In this document: positions 17,364 through 25,543 of the stretch, in pieces
How the letters are laid out: every line of letters begins with the position of its first letter
Position numbering within the stretch: the stretch's first letter is position 1
DNA from: Acidimicrobiia bacterium
GTDB lineage: Bacteria > Actinomycetota > Acidimicrobiia > Acidimicrobiales > MedAcidi-G1
Direction of reading: 5' to 3'
DNA: 64,000 bases
Assembly (NCBI GenBank): GCA_012959995.1
Contig: DUCC01000022.1
Location: 1 to 64,000 of the forward strand
The notes under the pieces: generated by a model
Seen by the model: the letters and a program-made list of their open reading frames with translations, nothing else
What the model was told of the DNA's origin: nothing
Database searches by the model: none
Position numbers and translations under genes: made by a program

Positions 17364-18185
17364 ATGGAGTTAAAGGTCACCCGTTTAGAACGCCACCATT
17401 CCACGGCGGTCATCGTGTTGTCGCGTCCGCCGCGCCGTAATGCGTGGACGGGCCGTATGCACACCGAGTACCGGTGGTTGCTGCAACAGGTCGAAGAGGA
17501 CCCAACGGTCAAGGTCATTGTGGTTACCGGCGACCCAGAGGGAAAAGCTTTTGGGGTAGGGGCCGATGCTGGGGCTTTAGATGGCCACGTTGACCGCGGT
17601 GGTTACGCCTCGGGGGTCGCTGATGATATTGCGCTTCCGGGCTACGGGGTTGACTCGGTTTTTGATGCCGATTTTGCTTACCATTTTGGTTTGACTAAAC
17701 CGGTTATTGCGGCGCTTAATGGGGCAACGGCGGGCATTAGTTTGGTGCTGGCGTGTTTTGCTGATCTGCGTTTTGCTGTGCCGGGGGCCAAACTCACTAC
17801 TTCGCACGGCAAGTTGGGGTTGCCGGCCGAATATGGATTGTCTTGGTTGTTGCCTCGCCTGATTGGTTTGGGGCGGGCCAATGACTTGTTGTTGACTAGT
17901 CGGGTGGTGCTGGCCGAAGAGGCGCACACTCTGGGCTTGGTGACTGCGGTTTTTGAGGCGGAAGATTTTATGGGTCAGGTCCACCGGTGGATTGACGAGT
18001 TTTTGGGCCCGGTGGCGCGGTCAAGTTTGGCGGCCACCCGGCATCAGATTTATTTAGATTTGCATCGCGACGTTGCTACCTCGGTTGAGGATTCATTAGA
18101 CCGCTTGAACGAACACATGGCGGGGCCTGATTTTTCTGAAGGAGTGGCGGCATTGGGTGAAAAACGGCCGCCGAACTTTCCTTAG
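17364..18185 (+). CDS. Enoyl-CoA hydratase/isomerase family protein
   Basis: A 273-residue crotonase starting at ATG 17364 (MELKVTRLE). The CoA and oxyanion regions read RPPRRNAWTG and KAFGVGADAGAL, and the second half has the GKLGLPAEYGLSWLLPRL block, in which the Glu of PAE fits one of the two hydratase acids. It stands alone on the plus strand, divergent from the alcohol dehydrogenase (106 bp apart) and convergent with RraA. Precise acyl-CoA substrate unknown. Confidence 0.85.
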   Translation: MELKVTRLERHHSTAVIVLSRPPRRNAWTGRMHTEYRWLLQQVEEDPTVKVIVVTGDPEGKAFGVGADAGALDGHVDRGGYASGVADDIALPGYGVDSVFDADFAYHFGLTKPVIAALNGATAGISLVLACFADLRFAVPGAKLTTSHGKLGLPAEYGLSWLLPRLIGLGRANDLLLTSRVVLAEEAHTLGLVTAVFEAEDFMGQVHRWIDEFLGPVARSSLAATRHQIYLDLHRDVATSVEDSLDRLNEHMAGPDFSEGVAALGEKRPPNFP

Positions 18186-18188
18186 GGG

Positions 18189-18680
18189 TCAGAGCAAAGC
18201 TTTTTGGGCTGCCACCAGGCCGTCGGCGTCGGCGTAGAGAAACATGCCGGGGGTTAGGGTTATTTCGCCTATTTTTACCGCAACATCTCGCTGGCCTTTT
18301 CCGGCTTTTACGCTGCGTCGGGGGCAAGCACCGCGGGCTCGTACTCCTACGGCGTGGGTCGCCAACTCGTCGAGGTCGCGCACGCAGCCGTCAACCACTA
18401 CGCCGGCCCAGTTATTTGCGGCGGCTAATGCTCCGAGGTTGCCGCCCAATAAGGCACAGGTTGTTGAGCCGTGGCCGGCCACCACCAATACTCGTCCTTG
18501 GCCGGGTTCTTCTAAAGCAGTGCGTACCAAGGTGTTGTCGTTTTCTACAGCCAAGGTGGTAAGTGGCCCAGAGAAACTCGCTACCCCGCCATAGTTGGCG
18601 AACCCGCCGTCAAGCACTTGCACATCTTCGCCGTGGGCGTCGCAAAGGTCGGCGGTGGCCCAAGGGGCTTGTTCGGTCAT
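18189..18680 (-). CDS. RraA-family protein (HMG aldolase/oxaloacetate decarboxylase-like)
   Basis: A 163-residue member of the RraA/demethylmenaquinone methyltransferase-like family. Recognisable are ATADLCDAHG at the N-terminus, GGNLGALAAANNWAGVVVDG, and the CVRDLDEL segment whose Arg-Asp pair marks the metal-dependent aldolase/decarboxylase branch. Likely activities are 4-hydroxy-4-methyl-2-oxoglutarate aldolase or oxaloacetate decarboxylase; RNase E inhibition is known for the E. coli member only. It starts 2 bp after the ArsC-like stop in a glnB-arsC-rraA operon. Confidence 0.85.
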   Translation of the reverse strand: MTEQAPWATADLCDAHGEDVQVLDGGFANYGGVASFSGPLTTLAVENDNTLVRTALEEPGQGRVLVVAGHGSTTCALLGGNLGALAAANNWAGVVVDGCVRDLDELATHAVGVRARGACPRRSVKAGKGQRDVAVKIGEITLTPGMFLYADADGLVAAQKALL

Positions 18681-18682
18681 GG

Positions 18683-19066
18683 CTATTTTTGGCCAATGAA
18701 CTGGTAAAGCTTGTCTTTGGGGCGGCCTACGCAGGCTTCTAACGGCCCGGTGCCTTCAAGGTCGCCGCGCACTAATACCGGGCGTTGGAGCAAAGCTTTT
18801 CGGTCGGCCAACAAAGCCACCACGGCTTCGGGGTTGCCTACATAGTGGTCAGCGTTGAGTTCACGTTTTTTGAACTGTGAGTCTTTGCGCACTAGGTCTT
18901 CTACTGGTCCGTCTAAGCCCGCAGCGATGCGGGTCAGCAGTTCTGCGGTGGGGGGCTCTTTCATGTAGAGCACCACATTGATTTCTACTCCGAGTTCCTC
19001 AGCGACCGCTAAGGCATTTTTTGAGGCGTGTCAATGAGGGTTATGAAAAACAGTGAGGTTGGTCAT
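18683..19066 (-). CDS. ArsC-family oxidoreductase, probable selenoprotein (UGA = Sec12)
   Basis: Starting at ATG 19066 and reading through TGA 19031-19033 gives 127 residues: TVFHNPH-Sec-HASKNALAVAEELG, then MKEPPTAELL and LLQRPVLV. This is the ArsC/YffB thioredoxin-fold family, whose N-terminal HNPxC holds the catalytic cysteine; TGA takes exactly that codon (12, as in E. coli ArsC Cys12). Without read-through a gene finder would start at ATG 18976 and lose the active site. A GGTC-loop hairpin lies 16 nt downstream. The gene begins 11 bp after glnB and is followed by rraA. Substrate may be arsenate or another oxidised compound. Confidence 0.85.
18997..19014 (-). promoter_or_regulatory. Putative bacterial SECIS element of the ArsC-like gene
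   Basis: On the minus strand CCTTAGCGGTCGCTGAGG folds into a 7-bp stem (one G-U pair) with loop GGTC. The stem begins 16 nt after the TGA and the loop 26 nt from its first base, within the range for bacterial SECIS elements. The loop shares GGTC with the element in the AhpD-like gene and with the E. coli fdhF loop. Confidence 0.75.
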
Positions 19067-19077
19067 GAGTTGATCCC

Positions 19078-19425
<348 letters not shown>

Positions 19426-19503
19426 CTATTTTTTGGTGAACAATTGCTACAACTATGCTTTGTACTAGTGGACATGGCAAGAGTAAAGGACAAAATAGCT
19501 TCT

Positions 19504-19535
19504 ATTTGTTTATTGTATTAGTACAATGAACAAAT
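19504..19535. promoter_or_regulatory. Long inverted repeat at the GntR gene start, probable operator
   Basis: Arms of 14 nt (19504-19517 and 19522-19535) pair with a single mismatch around the centre TTAG; the core is ATTGTA-TTAG-TACAAT and the outer arms ATTTGTT and AACAAAT. It overlaps the ATG of the GntR gene and a TACAAT that could act as a -10 box seven bases before that ATG. An autoregulatory operator is the natural reading, and the site could also touch the divergent glnB promoter about 90 bp away. Confidence 0.65.
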
Positions 19536-19980
19536 GGCCGCTCCTCTTGTCGCACAGTTCACCGATCACCATGGCCAATCCCGCCGTCTCGTTTTACGCT
19601 TGAACTCCCACACCAGCGTTCCGCTCTTTGAGCAACTCCGAGCCCAAATCTCTGTCATGGTGGCAGTCGGCCGGCTTGAGCCCGGTTGCCGTCTTCCCAC
19701 CGTACGTCAATTGGCCGAACAGTTGCGTCTCGCTCCGGGCACGGTGGCTCGTACTTATCGTGAACTGGAGAGCGATGGCATCACTAGGGGGCAAGGCCGT
19801 TCTGGAACCTTCGTTGCTGACGAGCCGCCGCACTCTGAACCCATGGAAGAGCGCCGCCAGCGCCTCAAACAATCTGCTCAGCGCTTCGCTTTTGAGGTGC
19901 GCCAACTTGGCATTGAACTTCACCAGGCCATTGCCGCTTTTGAACAAGCACTTTCCGCTGAGGAAACTGCCGAGGGTTAG
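19534..19980 (+). CDS. GntR-family transcriptional regulator (YtrA-like)
   Basis: A 148-residue regulator with an N-terminal winged helix (VPLFEQLRAQI, LPTVRQLAEQLRLAPGTVARTYRELE, RGQGRSGTFV) and only a short helical C-terminal tail of about 50 residues, the hallmark of the YtrA subfamily, which has no large ligand-binding domain. YtrA regulators usually control an adjacent ABC exporter, but here the downstream gene is a convergent asparaginase. The start overlaps a long inverted repeat, suggesting autoregulation and perhaps a leaderless transcript. Confidence 0.88.
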   Translation: MAAPLVAQFTDHHGQSRRLVLRLNSHTSVPLFEQLRAQISVMVAVGRLEPGCRLPTVRQLAEQLRLAPGTVARTYRELESDGITRGQGRSGTFVADEPPHSEPMEERRQRLKQSAQRFAFEVRQLGIELHQAIAAFEQALSAEETAEG

Positions 19981-20927
19981 GCCCGTACCCGTATCTCCCC
20001 GACCACCCGGCCGGCGTGGTTGGTTACCTCGTCGGTGCCGTCAAAATCGAGTGCTCCGAGTTGATGCAACAGCCAGGCGGCGGCCGCCCCTGAAGCTCGT
20101 GAACCACCATCGTGCACTTTGAGCGCCATCCCTAAGCCTTGATCAGGCAGGGTTCCGCAGAACACCCCTTCGGCCCCTGTTTTTACTACGGCTCGTCCTT
20201 GCCCCTCGGTGTTGATGCGGGTACAGGATCGGCCGGTGCCGGCCATATAAAAGGGCTCAGCAATCATGGCATCCAGTAACCGGCGTCCGGCGGGCCGGCC
20301 GGGCAGGTTGGCCCATCCGGTGGCTAGCCCGGTGAGCGGTATAGCCCACACCGGGACTCCGCAACCATCGATGCCTGGTGCTTGAGCTGCCGGGTCGAAG
20401 TGGCACATTTCGGCCAGCATGGGGGTGATGTAGTCCCGGTGCAGAGGGTGCTCGGGATCCAGGTAGCCGTCAATCTCAACACCTTCGTGACGCATCAGGG
20501 TGATGAAGCCGCTGTGTTTGCCCGAGCAGTTGTTTGACACCGGAGTGGGCAAACCGCTGCAGTAGTCGTCGGCTTTTAACCGAGGTTCGCTATGCGAGTG
20601 GCTGGCGCAGGCCAGGTCTTGTTGACCCGACCCGACTTTGGCTAGCCAGGCTTCTACGGTGGACACGTGGGCTGCTTCTCCGTTGTGGCTGGCGCAGGCC
20701 ATGGAGAGTTCCACGGTGCTGAGGTTGAAGGCGTCGGCGGCCCCGGTTTCTACCAGCGGTAAGGCTTGTAAAGGTTTGGTAGCCGACCGGGGCAAGGTGA
20801 GGCGAGAAAAATCCCCCCAAGTTTGTTGCACCCGGCCCTCGACATCTACCACCACGGCATCTACCAGGTGGACGCTTTCTCCAATGCCTGCCCGGGTGAG
20901 TTCTACCTGGAGTGGCGGATTGCTCAT
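19977..20927 (-). CDS. L-asparaginase II family protein (Rhizobium type)
   Basis: A 316-residue protein of the AnsA/asparaginase II family found in Rhizobium etli, unrelated to the E. coli type. Family motifs are visible: LPRSATKPLQAL, CASHNGEA, NNCSGKHSGF and GIDGCGVP. It hydrolyses asparagine to aspartate and ammonia in the cytoplasm. It converges on the GntR gene with a 4-bp overlap, and the small DUF6356 gene just upstream overlaps its start by 4 bp, so these two are co-translated. Confidence 0.9.
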   Translation of the reverse strand: MSNPPLQVELTRAGIGESVHLVDAVVVDVEGRVQQTWGDFSRLTLPRSATKPLQALPLVETGAADAFNLSTVELSMACASHNGEAAHVSTVEAWLAKVGSGQQDLACASHSHSEPRLKADDYCSGLPTPVSNNCSGKHSGFITLMRHEGVEIDGYLDPEHPLHRDYITPMLAEMCHFDPAAQAPGIDGCGVPVWAIPLTGLATGWANLPGRPAGRRLLDAMIAEPFYMAGTGRSCTRINTEGQGRAVVKTGAEGVFCGTLPDQGLGMALKVHDGGSRASGAAAAWLLHQLGALDFDGTDEVTNHAGRVVGEIRVRA

Positions 20928-21148
20928 TGCTGAGCCGCTTTTTGTCGCAAGGCCACGATTTCTTCGTTCAGTACAAGAATCTCGTCGCTGGCCGTGGTCT
21001 TGAATAATCCAGGCACTAAAGCGTGCACGAAAGCCGCCAAACCAATTTTTATGAGGCGAAAAGCTATAGCCAACGCTCGAACGCCATGTTGGGTATAACT
21101 CTCTCCCACGGTGGCCGGATGGGCACGAAATTCTTTAATAATTGACAT
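20924..21148 (-). CDS. Small DUF6356-type protein
   Basis: A 74-residue protein beginning MSIIKEFRAHPATVGESY. The HP-x-x-VGESY opening, the hydrophobic stretch with VHALVPGLF and the TASDEILVLNEEI end match the DUF6356 family as I know it. One membrane-associated helix near residues 22-45 is likely. Function unknown. I use ATG 21148; ATG 21154 is two codons upstream and equally possible. Divergent from the ArsC gene. Confidence 0.65.
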   Translation of the reverse strand: MSIIKEFRAHPATVGESYTQHGVRALAIAFRLIKIGLAAFVHALVPGLFKTTASDEILVLNEEIVALRQKAAQQ

Positions 21149-21208
21149 AGCCATTACCTTAAAGAGTCGGCGTCCCGAAACCCGACATGACTGCGCTAGT
21201 CTTCGGCT

Positions 21209-21553
21209 ATGAGCGACCGACTGTTGTTGTACCACAACCCTGGTTGAGGTAAGTCTCGTGGCGCCTTAACCCTTTTGGAAGAGCGCAACGTCGAGTTCGA
21301 CGTCATTGACTATCTCAAAGATCCGTTAGATCGCCCCACTTTGCAAAGGTTTTTGCGCCTACTCGCTGGCCCGCCGGCTGATTTGGTGCGTGCCGATCCG
21401 GCCAACGGTGTTAACCCCTCCGGTTTAAACGCCGACCAAATCGTCGACCTTTTGTTGGCGCACCCCAAAGCGATGCAGCGCCCGGTGGGTGTGCTTGGCG
21501 GCCAGGCGGTCATTGCTCGGCCTTCAGATTTAATCCTTAACTTGTTGCCTTAA
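21209..21553 (+). CDS. ArsC-family arsenate reductase, probable selenoprotein (UGA = Sec13)
   Basis: ATG 21209 leads through TGA 21245-21247 into a single open frame of 114 residues: LLLYHNPG-Sec-GKSRGALTLLEERNVEFD, then LNADQIVDLLLAHPKAMQRPVGV. This is close to classical ArsC (HNPxCGxSR), and the TGA again takes the catalytic cysteine. The rest of the family pattern, including the Arg of QRPV, is intact, arguing against decay. Unlike the other two cases I do not find a GGTC-loop hairpin; an imperfect helix starts at once after the TGA, and a better stem (21261-21286) has a U-rich loop. It converges on rsgA, 3 bp apart. Confidence 0.72.
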
Positions 21554-21556
21554 GCG

Positions 21557-22555
21557 TTAACGGCGGCGGCCTTGTTTTTTGCGTTGCCGTTCTTCTTCGC
21601 GTTGGCGTTGCTCGGCTAGTTCCGCGTGAAGCGCTCGGTAGCGCCCCACCCGGCGAGCATCAGCAATACCGTCTTTTACCGCTTCGGTTACTGCACAACC
21701 CGGTTCGGCGTCATGAGCGCAATCGTTAAAGCGGCAAGTGGTCGCCAGTTCTTCAAGGTCGCCAAACACTCGGTCTAGGGCTTCTTGGGCGTCCCATATG
21801 CCTACGGCTCGAATACCCGGGGTGTCTACTAGTAGCCCGCCGGCGGGGCGCAGTACCAGTTCTCGGCTGACCGTAGTGTGGCGCCCTTTGTTATCGCCTT
21901 GGCGAACATCGCCGGTGGGGAGTTGTTCCTCGCCGAGAAAAGCGTTGATTAACGTTGACTTTCCGGCTCCTGATTCTCCCAGCAAAGCCACGGTGCGGCC
22001 GGGGCTCAGCAGGGCCTCTACTGCGTCTAGCCCTTGGGTTTCTTCTCGGCCGAGAGCTACCACCAGTACTGCCACCTCGGGAGCTACCGCTCGAATGGTG
22101 GCTTCCATTTCTGAAGATGGTTCCACGCGGTCTGCTTTGGTAAGCACCAACGCAACTTCGGCGCCGCTGTCTTCGGCCACAATCAAAAAACGCTCCAAAC
22201 GGCCCGGCGGCAAGGGCCGGTCGAGGGCGTGCACAATGAGCACGAGGTCAACGTTGGCTACCAGCACTTGTTCAATTACCGCTTCGGAGGGGTCGCGCCG
22301 CGACACCGTGTTGGCTCGGGGGAGCACTTCAGCAATCAGCGGGCCCAACTCGGCGTCTTGGTCTATTTGTACCCAGTCGCCGGTGGCCGGGGCGGTTTCG
22401 CTTTGCGCCCGCTGCGAGTCGGAAAGCACGCGAAGCAACCCGTGGGCGGTGATGGCATCGCATTCGCCGCGGTCAACCCGGACGATGCGTCCCAGTACTC
22501 CGTCTCCAGACGGGGGGTTTCCGTGCCACCCGTAAGCGGCGAGGTCTACTGTCAT
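21557..22555 (-). CDS. rsgA: Ribosome small-subunit-dependent GTPase A
   Basis: A 332-residue circularly permuted GTPase that helps late 30S assembly. The motif order G4-G1-G3 is seen: TKAD, then GESGAGKSTLINAF, then DTPGIR. An OB domain precedes it, and a C-terminal zinc site (CRFNDCAHDAEPGC) follows, ending in a basic, Glu/Arg/Lys-rich tail. All hallmarks are intact. Confidence 0.95.
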   Translation of the reverse strand: MTVDLAAYGWHGNPPSGDGVLGRIVRVDRGECDAITAHGLLRVLSDSQRAQSETAPATGDWVQIDQDAELGPLIAEVLPRANTVSRRDPSEAVIEQVLVANVDLVLIVHALDRPLPPGRLERFLIVAEDSGAEVALVLTKADRVEPSSEMEATIRAVAPEVAVLVVALGREETQGLDAVEALLSPGRTVALLGESGAGKSTLINAFLGEEQLPTGDVRQGDNKGRHTTVSRELVLRPAGGLLVDTPGIRAVGIWDAQEALDRVFGDLEELATTCRFNDCAHDAEPGCAVTEAVKDGIADARRVGRYRALHAELAEQRQREEERQRKKQGRRR

Positions 22556-22605
22556 GGTCTGATGTTAGATGGGCTAAGGGCTCCAAGGACGCCTAGCCTG
22601 CTGTT

Positions 22606-23832
22606 ATGGCCGACTTCTTTCAAAACGGGGTAATCGCTACCTTGCATAATTTGGCCGATCGGCCGGTGGCTGAGCTTGAAACCGATCTCGCTATGTGGGG
22701 CCAGGAGCGTCCCATGACGTTGATTATTCCCTGCTTGGCTTCTGAGTTGGGGTCACCGGCGTTAAGCCACATTGTTGAAGAACTCTCTACCGCCCATTAT
22801 CTCGAAGAGGTGGTGGTGGGCCTTGATCAAGCCGATCGGCAACAATTTGTTCAGGCCCAACAGGTGTTTTCTGTTTTGCCGCAGCGTTGCCGTGTTTTGT
22901 GGAACGATGGCCCGGGGTTGCAAACGGTTACCCAGCAAGTTTTTGAGCATCTCGGGGCCCCTATCGAGCCGGGCAAGGGCCGCAATGTGTGGGGTTGTTT
23001 GGGCTACGTGTTGGGCCACGGCCAGGCACAAATAATTGCTTTGCACGATGCGGACATTGCTACTTATGATCGTTCGTTACTGGCTCGTTTGCTTTACCCG
23101 GTGGCTCACCCTTCTTTCGACTACGCCTTTGCTAAAGGGTTTTACGCTCGGGCTTCATCGGACCCTAAGCAATTAAATGGTCGGGTGAGCAGGCTTTACG
23201 TGACCCCGTTGGTGCGGGCCTTGGCCGCTACTTTTGGCCGACGCGATTATTTGGATTATTTGGAGAGTTTTCGTTACCCGTTGGCTGGTGAGTGGGCTTT
23301 AGAGGTCAGTGTGGCTCGTTCACTGCGGGTACCTGCTGACTGGGGCTTAGAGATCGGGGTGCTTTCGGAGATCGCCCGCAGTTACCCGGTGAACCGTATT
23401 TGCCAGGTGGAACTCGCCGACCTTTATGACCACAAGCATCAGGATCTCTCCTCTGAGGACTCCACTGCAGGGTTGCATCGCATGAGCAGCGATATTGCTA
23501 AAGCGTTTTTTCGAAAACTGGCCATCTCTGGAGTGGTCTTAACCACGGAGAGTTTTCGTACCTTAAAGGCGGCCTACACCCGGGAGGCCTACGAACTTAT
23601 TGAGCACTACGACAGCGACGCCGCTTTTAATGGGTTTGTTTATGATCGCCGTCAAGAAGAGGCCTCGGTGGACCTTTTTGGTCAGGCTGCACTCCAAGCC
23701 GGTCAAGACTTTTTAGAAAGCCCTTTGGAGTCGCCGTTTATCCCCAGTTGGGGGCGGTTGGAGGCTGATTTGCCGGGGGTGGGCGCTGCTTTGGTGGCGG
23801 CCGTTGAGCACGACCAGCAAAACTTTAGTTGA
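22606..23832 (+). CDS. Glucosyl-3-phosphoglycerate synthase-like glycosyltransferase (GT81)
   Basis: A 408-residue GT-A glycosyltransferase. The nucleotide-sugar site is LHDADIATYD (DxD-type), followed by the family blocks FAKGFYARA, GRVSRLYVTPLVRAL, ESFRYPLAGEWA, WGLEIGVLSEIA and DLYDHKHQDLS. These match GpgS enzymes that make glucosyl-3-phosphoglycerate for glucosylglycerate or methylglucose lipopolysaccharide. No cognate phosphatase is adjacent. Mannosyl-phosphoglycerate synthesis is a less likely alternative. Confidence 0.82.
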   Translation: MADFFQNGVIATLHNLADRPVAELETDLAMWGQERPMTLIIPCLASELGSPALSHIVEELSTAHYLEEVVVGLDQADRQQFVQAQQVFSVLPQRCRVLWNDGPGLQTVTQQVFEHLGAPIEPGKGRNVWGCLGYVLGHGQAQIIALHDADIATYDRSLLARLLYPVAHPSFDYAFAKGFYARASSDPKQLNGRVSRLYVTPLVRALAATFGRRDYLDYLESFRYPLAGEWALEVSVARSLRVPADWGLEIGVLSEIARSYPVNRICQVELADLYDHKHQDLSSEDSTAGLHRMSSDIAKAFFRKLAISGVVLTTESFRTLKAAYTREAYELIEHYDSDAAFNGFVYDRRQEEASVDLFGQAALQAGQDFLESPLESPFIPSWGRLEADLPGVGAALVAAVEHDQQNFS

Positions 23833-24090
23833 GTTCGTTGGTCATCCTTTAACAAAGATTCATGAACTCATCACCTAATGGTCGCGTGAGTTTTTTATAA
23901 CCACCGCCCTCCACGGCCGTGCTGGGCGCATTGAACTCACGCTTGCCGACTCAACCAGCCATGCTTTGCCCACCGAGGTGCTAGCCAACAATGGAGATGT
24001 TTTTGAGGCACCTTAAAAGCTCCCTGCTTTGAAAGGTAACGGCCACCCCACCCTCTTCTCTGGGCGCACCAAGCAGTCAAACAGTTTGTG
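23833..24090. other. Intergenic stretch with short ORF remnants
   Basis: 258 bp between convergent genes. One frame reads GRIELTLADSTSHALPTEVL and ends at TAA (about 24013-24015), and a separate ATG frame at 23862 runs only to TAA. This looks like a decayed coding fragment, not a gene; I do not recognise a parent family. No clear terminator hairpin is seen. Confidence 0.35.
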
Positions 24091-24783
24091 TTATTGACCC
24101 TGTTCAGCAAAATCGTAAAGCGGGGTGCCGTTTACTCGTATTTCGGCTTGGCCGCTGAACTGCTGGCCGGTGCGCATGATGGCGGTGGTTATTGAGTGAA
24201 AAGCAAGCAAGTTTTGTATCAAAACTGGGGTGCCCACAAAATCTATAACCACCACGGGGCCTTCTTTAAAAACTGCGAAGTCAGGCCATGCATCAAAAAG
24301 AACGAGTCGAAAAGCCTCTTGGGCTCGCTCGACTTCGGTGGGGCCAGCCACCAGTTGTTCAAAAGCGTACGACAAGGGGTCTTGGCCCTCGGGCAACTGG
24401 CGAAGAAAACTTGCCGCATCGGCCATGGTATTGCCACAGGGAAAATAAACCAGCACGGAGCCAACCTGGGGAGCCACCTGTTCACAAGGGGTCAGAGGCG
24501 TCGCTGAAACCGGGGGAGGCTCGTTTTCGTTTGCTTCCCGCTCTCGATCTTCAAGGGTTTGGTTTTCTTTTTCGTCTTCCTCTGTTGGCTGGTATTGCTC
24601 AAAAGTAATGCTTACTTCGGGAAGGGTGGTTGTTTGAAGAATCGGCTCGGTGGTGGTCGTTTGAAGAATCGGCTCGGTGGTGGTCGTCCCGGATTCACCG
24701 GGCACAGAGGTTTCTGTGCTGCTGCAGGCCGTGAGCAACAAAGAAAACCCCGCCAAGACCAGTAACGATTTAACCCTCAACAC
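24091..24783 (-). CDS. Lipoprotein with GerMN domain
   Basis: A 230-residue lipoprotein: signal LLVLAGFSLLLTACSS with lipidated Cys20, a Thr-rich linker containing two tandem TTTTEPILQ units, an acidic stretch, then a GerMN (sporulation/spore germination) domain from about residue 105, with VLVYFPCGN, FEQLVAGPTEVERAQ and VVVIDFVG. GerMN domains occur in exported actinobacterial lipoproteins such as LpqB; their ligand is unclear. It overlaps the upstream EF-hand gene by 14 bp. Confidence 0.78.
   Translation of the reverse strand: MLRVKSLLVLAGFSLLLTACSSTETSVPGESGTTTTEPILQTTTTEPILQTTTLPEVSITFEQYQPTEEDEKENQTLEDREREANENEPPPVSATPLTPCEQVAPQVGSVLVYFPCGNTMADAASFLRQLPEGQDPLSYAFEQLVAGPTEVERAQEAFRLVLFDAWPDFAVFKEGPVVVIDFVGTPVLIQNLLAFHSITTAIMRTGQQFSGQAEIRVNGTPLYDFAEQGQ
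24634..24687. repeat. 27-bp perfect tandem duplication
   Basis: Two exact copies (24634-24660 and 24661-24687) inside the GerMN lipoprotein gene, encoding the repeated TTTTEPILQ linker. Being in frame, it alters linker length only. Confidence 0.9.
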
Positions 24784-25531
24784 TCACTCCAAACTCTTCA
24801 AGAGTTTTTTGGTGCTGGTAGACAAAAAGAGTTTCTTGACGTATCACCTCTCCTTGTCGCACCAAGTGGTAGCCGGGCTCACACTCGTCCAACAACGCCC
24901 TTGTCTCTGATTGATCCAACTGCGCATCTAGTTGAGACAATATCTGTGTTCTTGATGAGCCTTGAAAATCTTTGTTTTTGGCAACACAGGCCAACCAATC
25001 TTGCTCCGCCGCCAAAACAACGGGCGAAGTCTGAGCCTCAAGGCGAAGTTGATTATATTCCTCAGTCAATATCGCCTTGGCGGCAAATACTCCTAAAACC
25101 TCTCGATGCGCATCACCAGAACAACCCCCGCCGAAACTTTCCGCATAATCAATCACCCCATCCGCATTGGTATCTAAATCCGCGGTTGAAATTTCAGGGT
25201 TAACTTCTCCATAGAGAGCCAGAAAATAGGCTTCGTTGCTGGTTCTTGCCTCAGAACGATCACCGTTTGGATCAGAAATATTTAGTTGACTTGAAGTGTT
25301 ATCAAGAATGCGGGTTTGGTAGTTCTGGCCTTGTTGTTGCATACAAGCCGCGGTGAGTGCTTCTCGTTGCTTGAACTCTTGAGAAAATATCTGCTCATCT
25401 TCTTCATAATGATGGCCGAACCCTCGCCAAGAGGCCAGTGGTGAAACCCGGTCGGCGTCCGCAGTGTTGGAGAACAATAAAAATGTACCCAAAAGAACAG
25501 CAAGTGTGGAAACAATAATTTTTACTTTCAA
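24770..25531 (-). CDS. Secreted protein of unknown family with one EF-hand loop
   Basis: A 253-residue protein with a clear signal peptide (KVKIIVSTLAVLLGTFLLF, cut near ADA-D). I do not recognise the fold. Residues 120-131 (DTNADGVIDYAE) form a textbook 12-residue EF-hand calcium loop with Asp at 1, Asn at 3, Asp at 5, Gly at 6 and Glu at 12. Four cysteines in the mature part could form disulfides. Base composition is AT-richer than flanking genes, like the amidase gene 12 bp upstream, suggesting shared origin. Exported and perhaps calcium-stabilised. Confidence 0.7.
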   Translation of the reverse strand: MKVKIIVSTLAVLLGTFLLFSNTADADRVSPLASWRGFGHHYEEDEQIFSQEFKQREALTAACMQQQGQNYQTRILDNTSSQLNISDPNGDRSEARTSNEAYFLALYGEVNPEISTADLDTNADGVIDYAESFGGGCSGDAHREVLGVFAAKAILTEEYNQLRLEAQTSPVVLAAEQDWLACVAKNKDFQGSSRTQILSQLDAQLDQSETRALLDECEPGYHLVRQGEVIRQETLFVYQHQKTLEEFGVSVEG

Positions 25532-25543
25532 AGCTTTCCTCCT

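Noticed and set aside
21261-21302. CGTCG-AGTT-CGACG hairpin as the SECIS of the second ArsC gene
   Set aside because: It begins over 40 nt after the TGA, too far for a bacterial SECIS, and its loop lacks the GGTC pattern.
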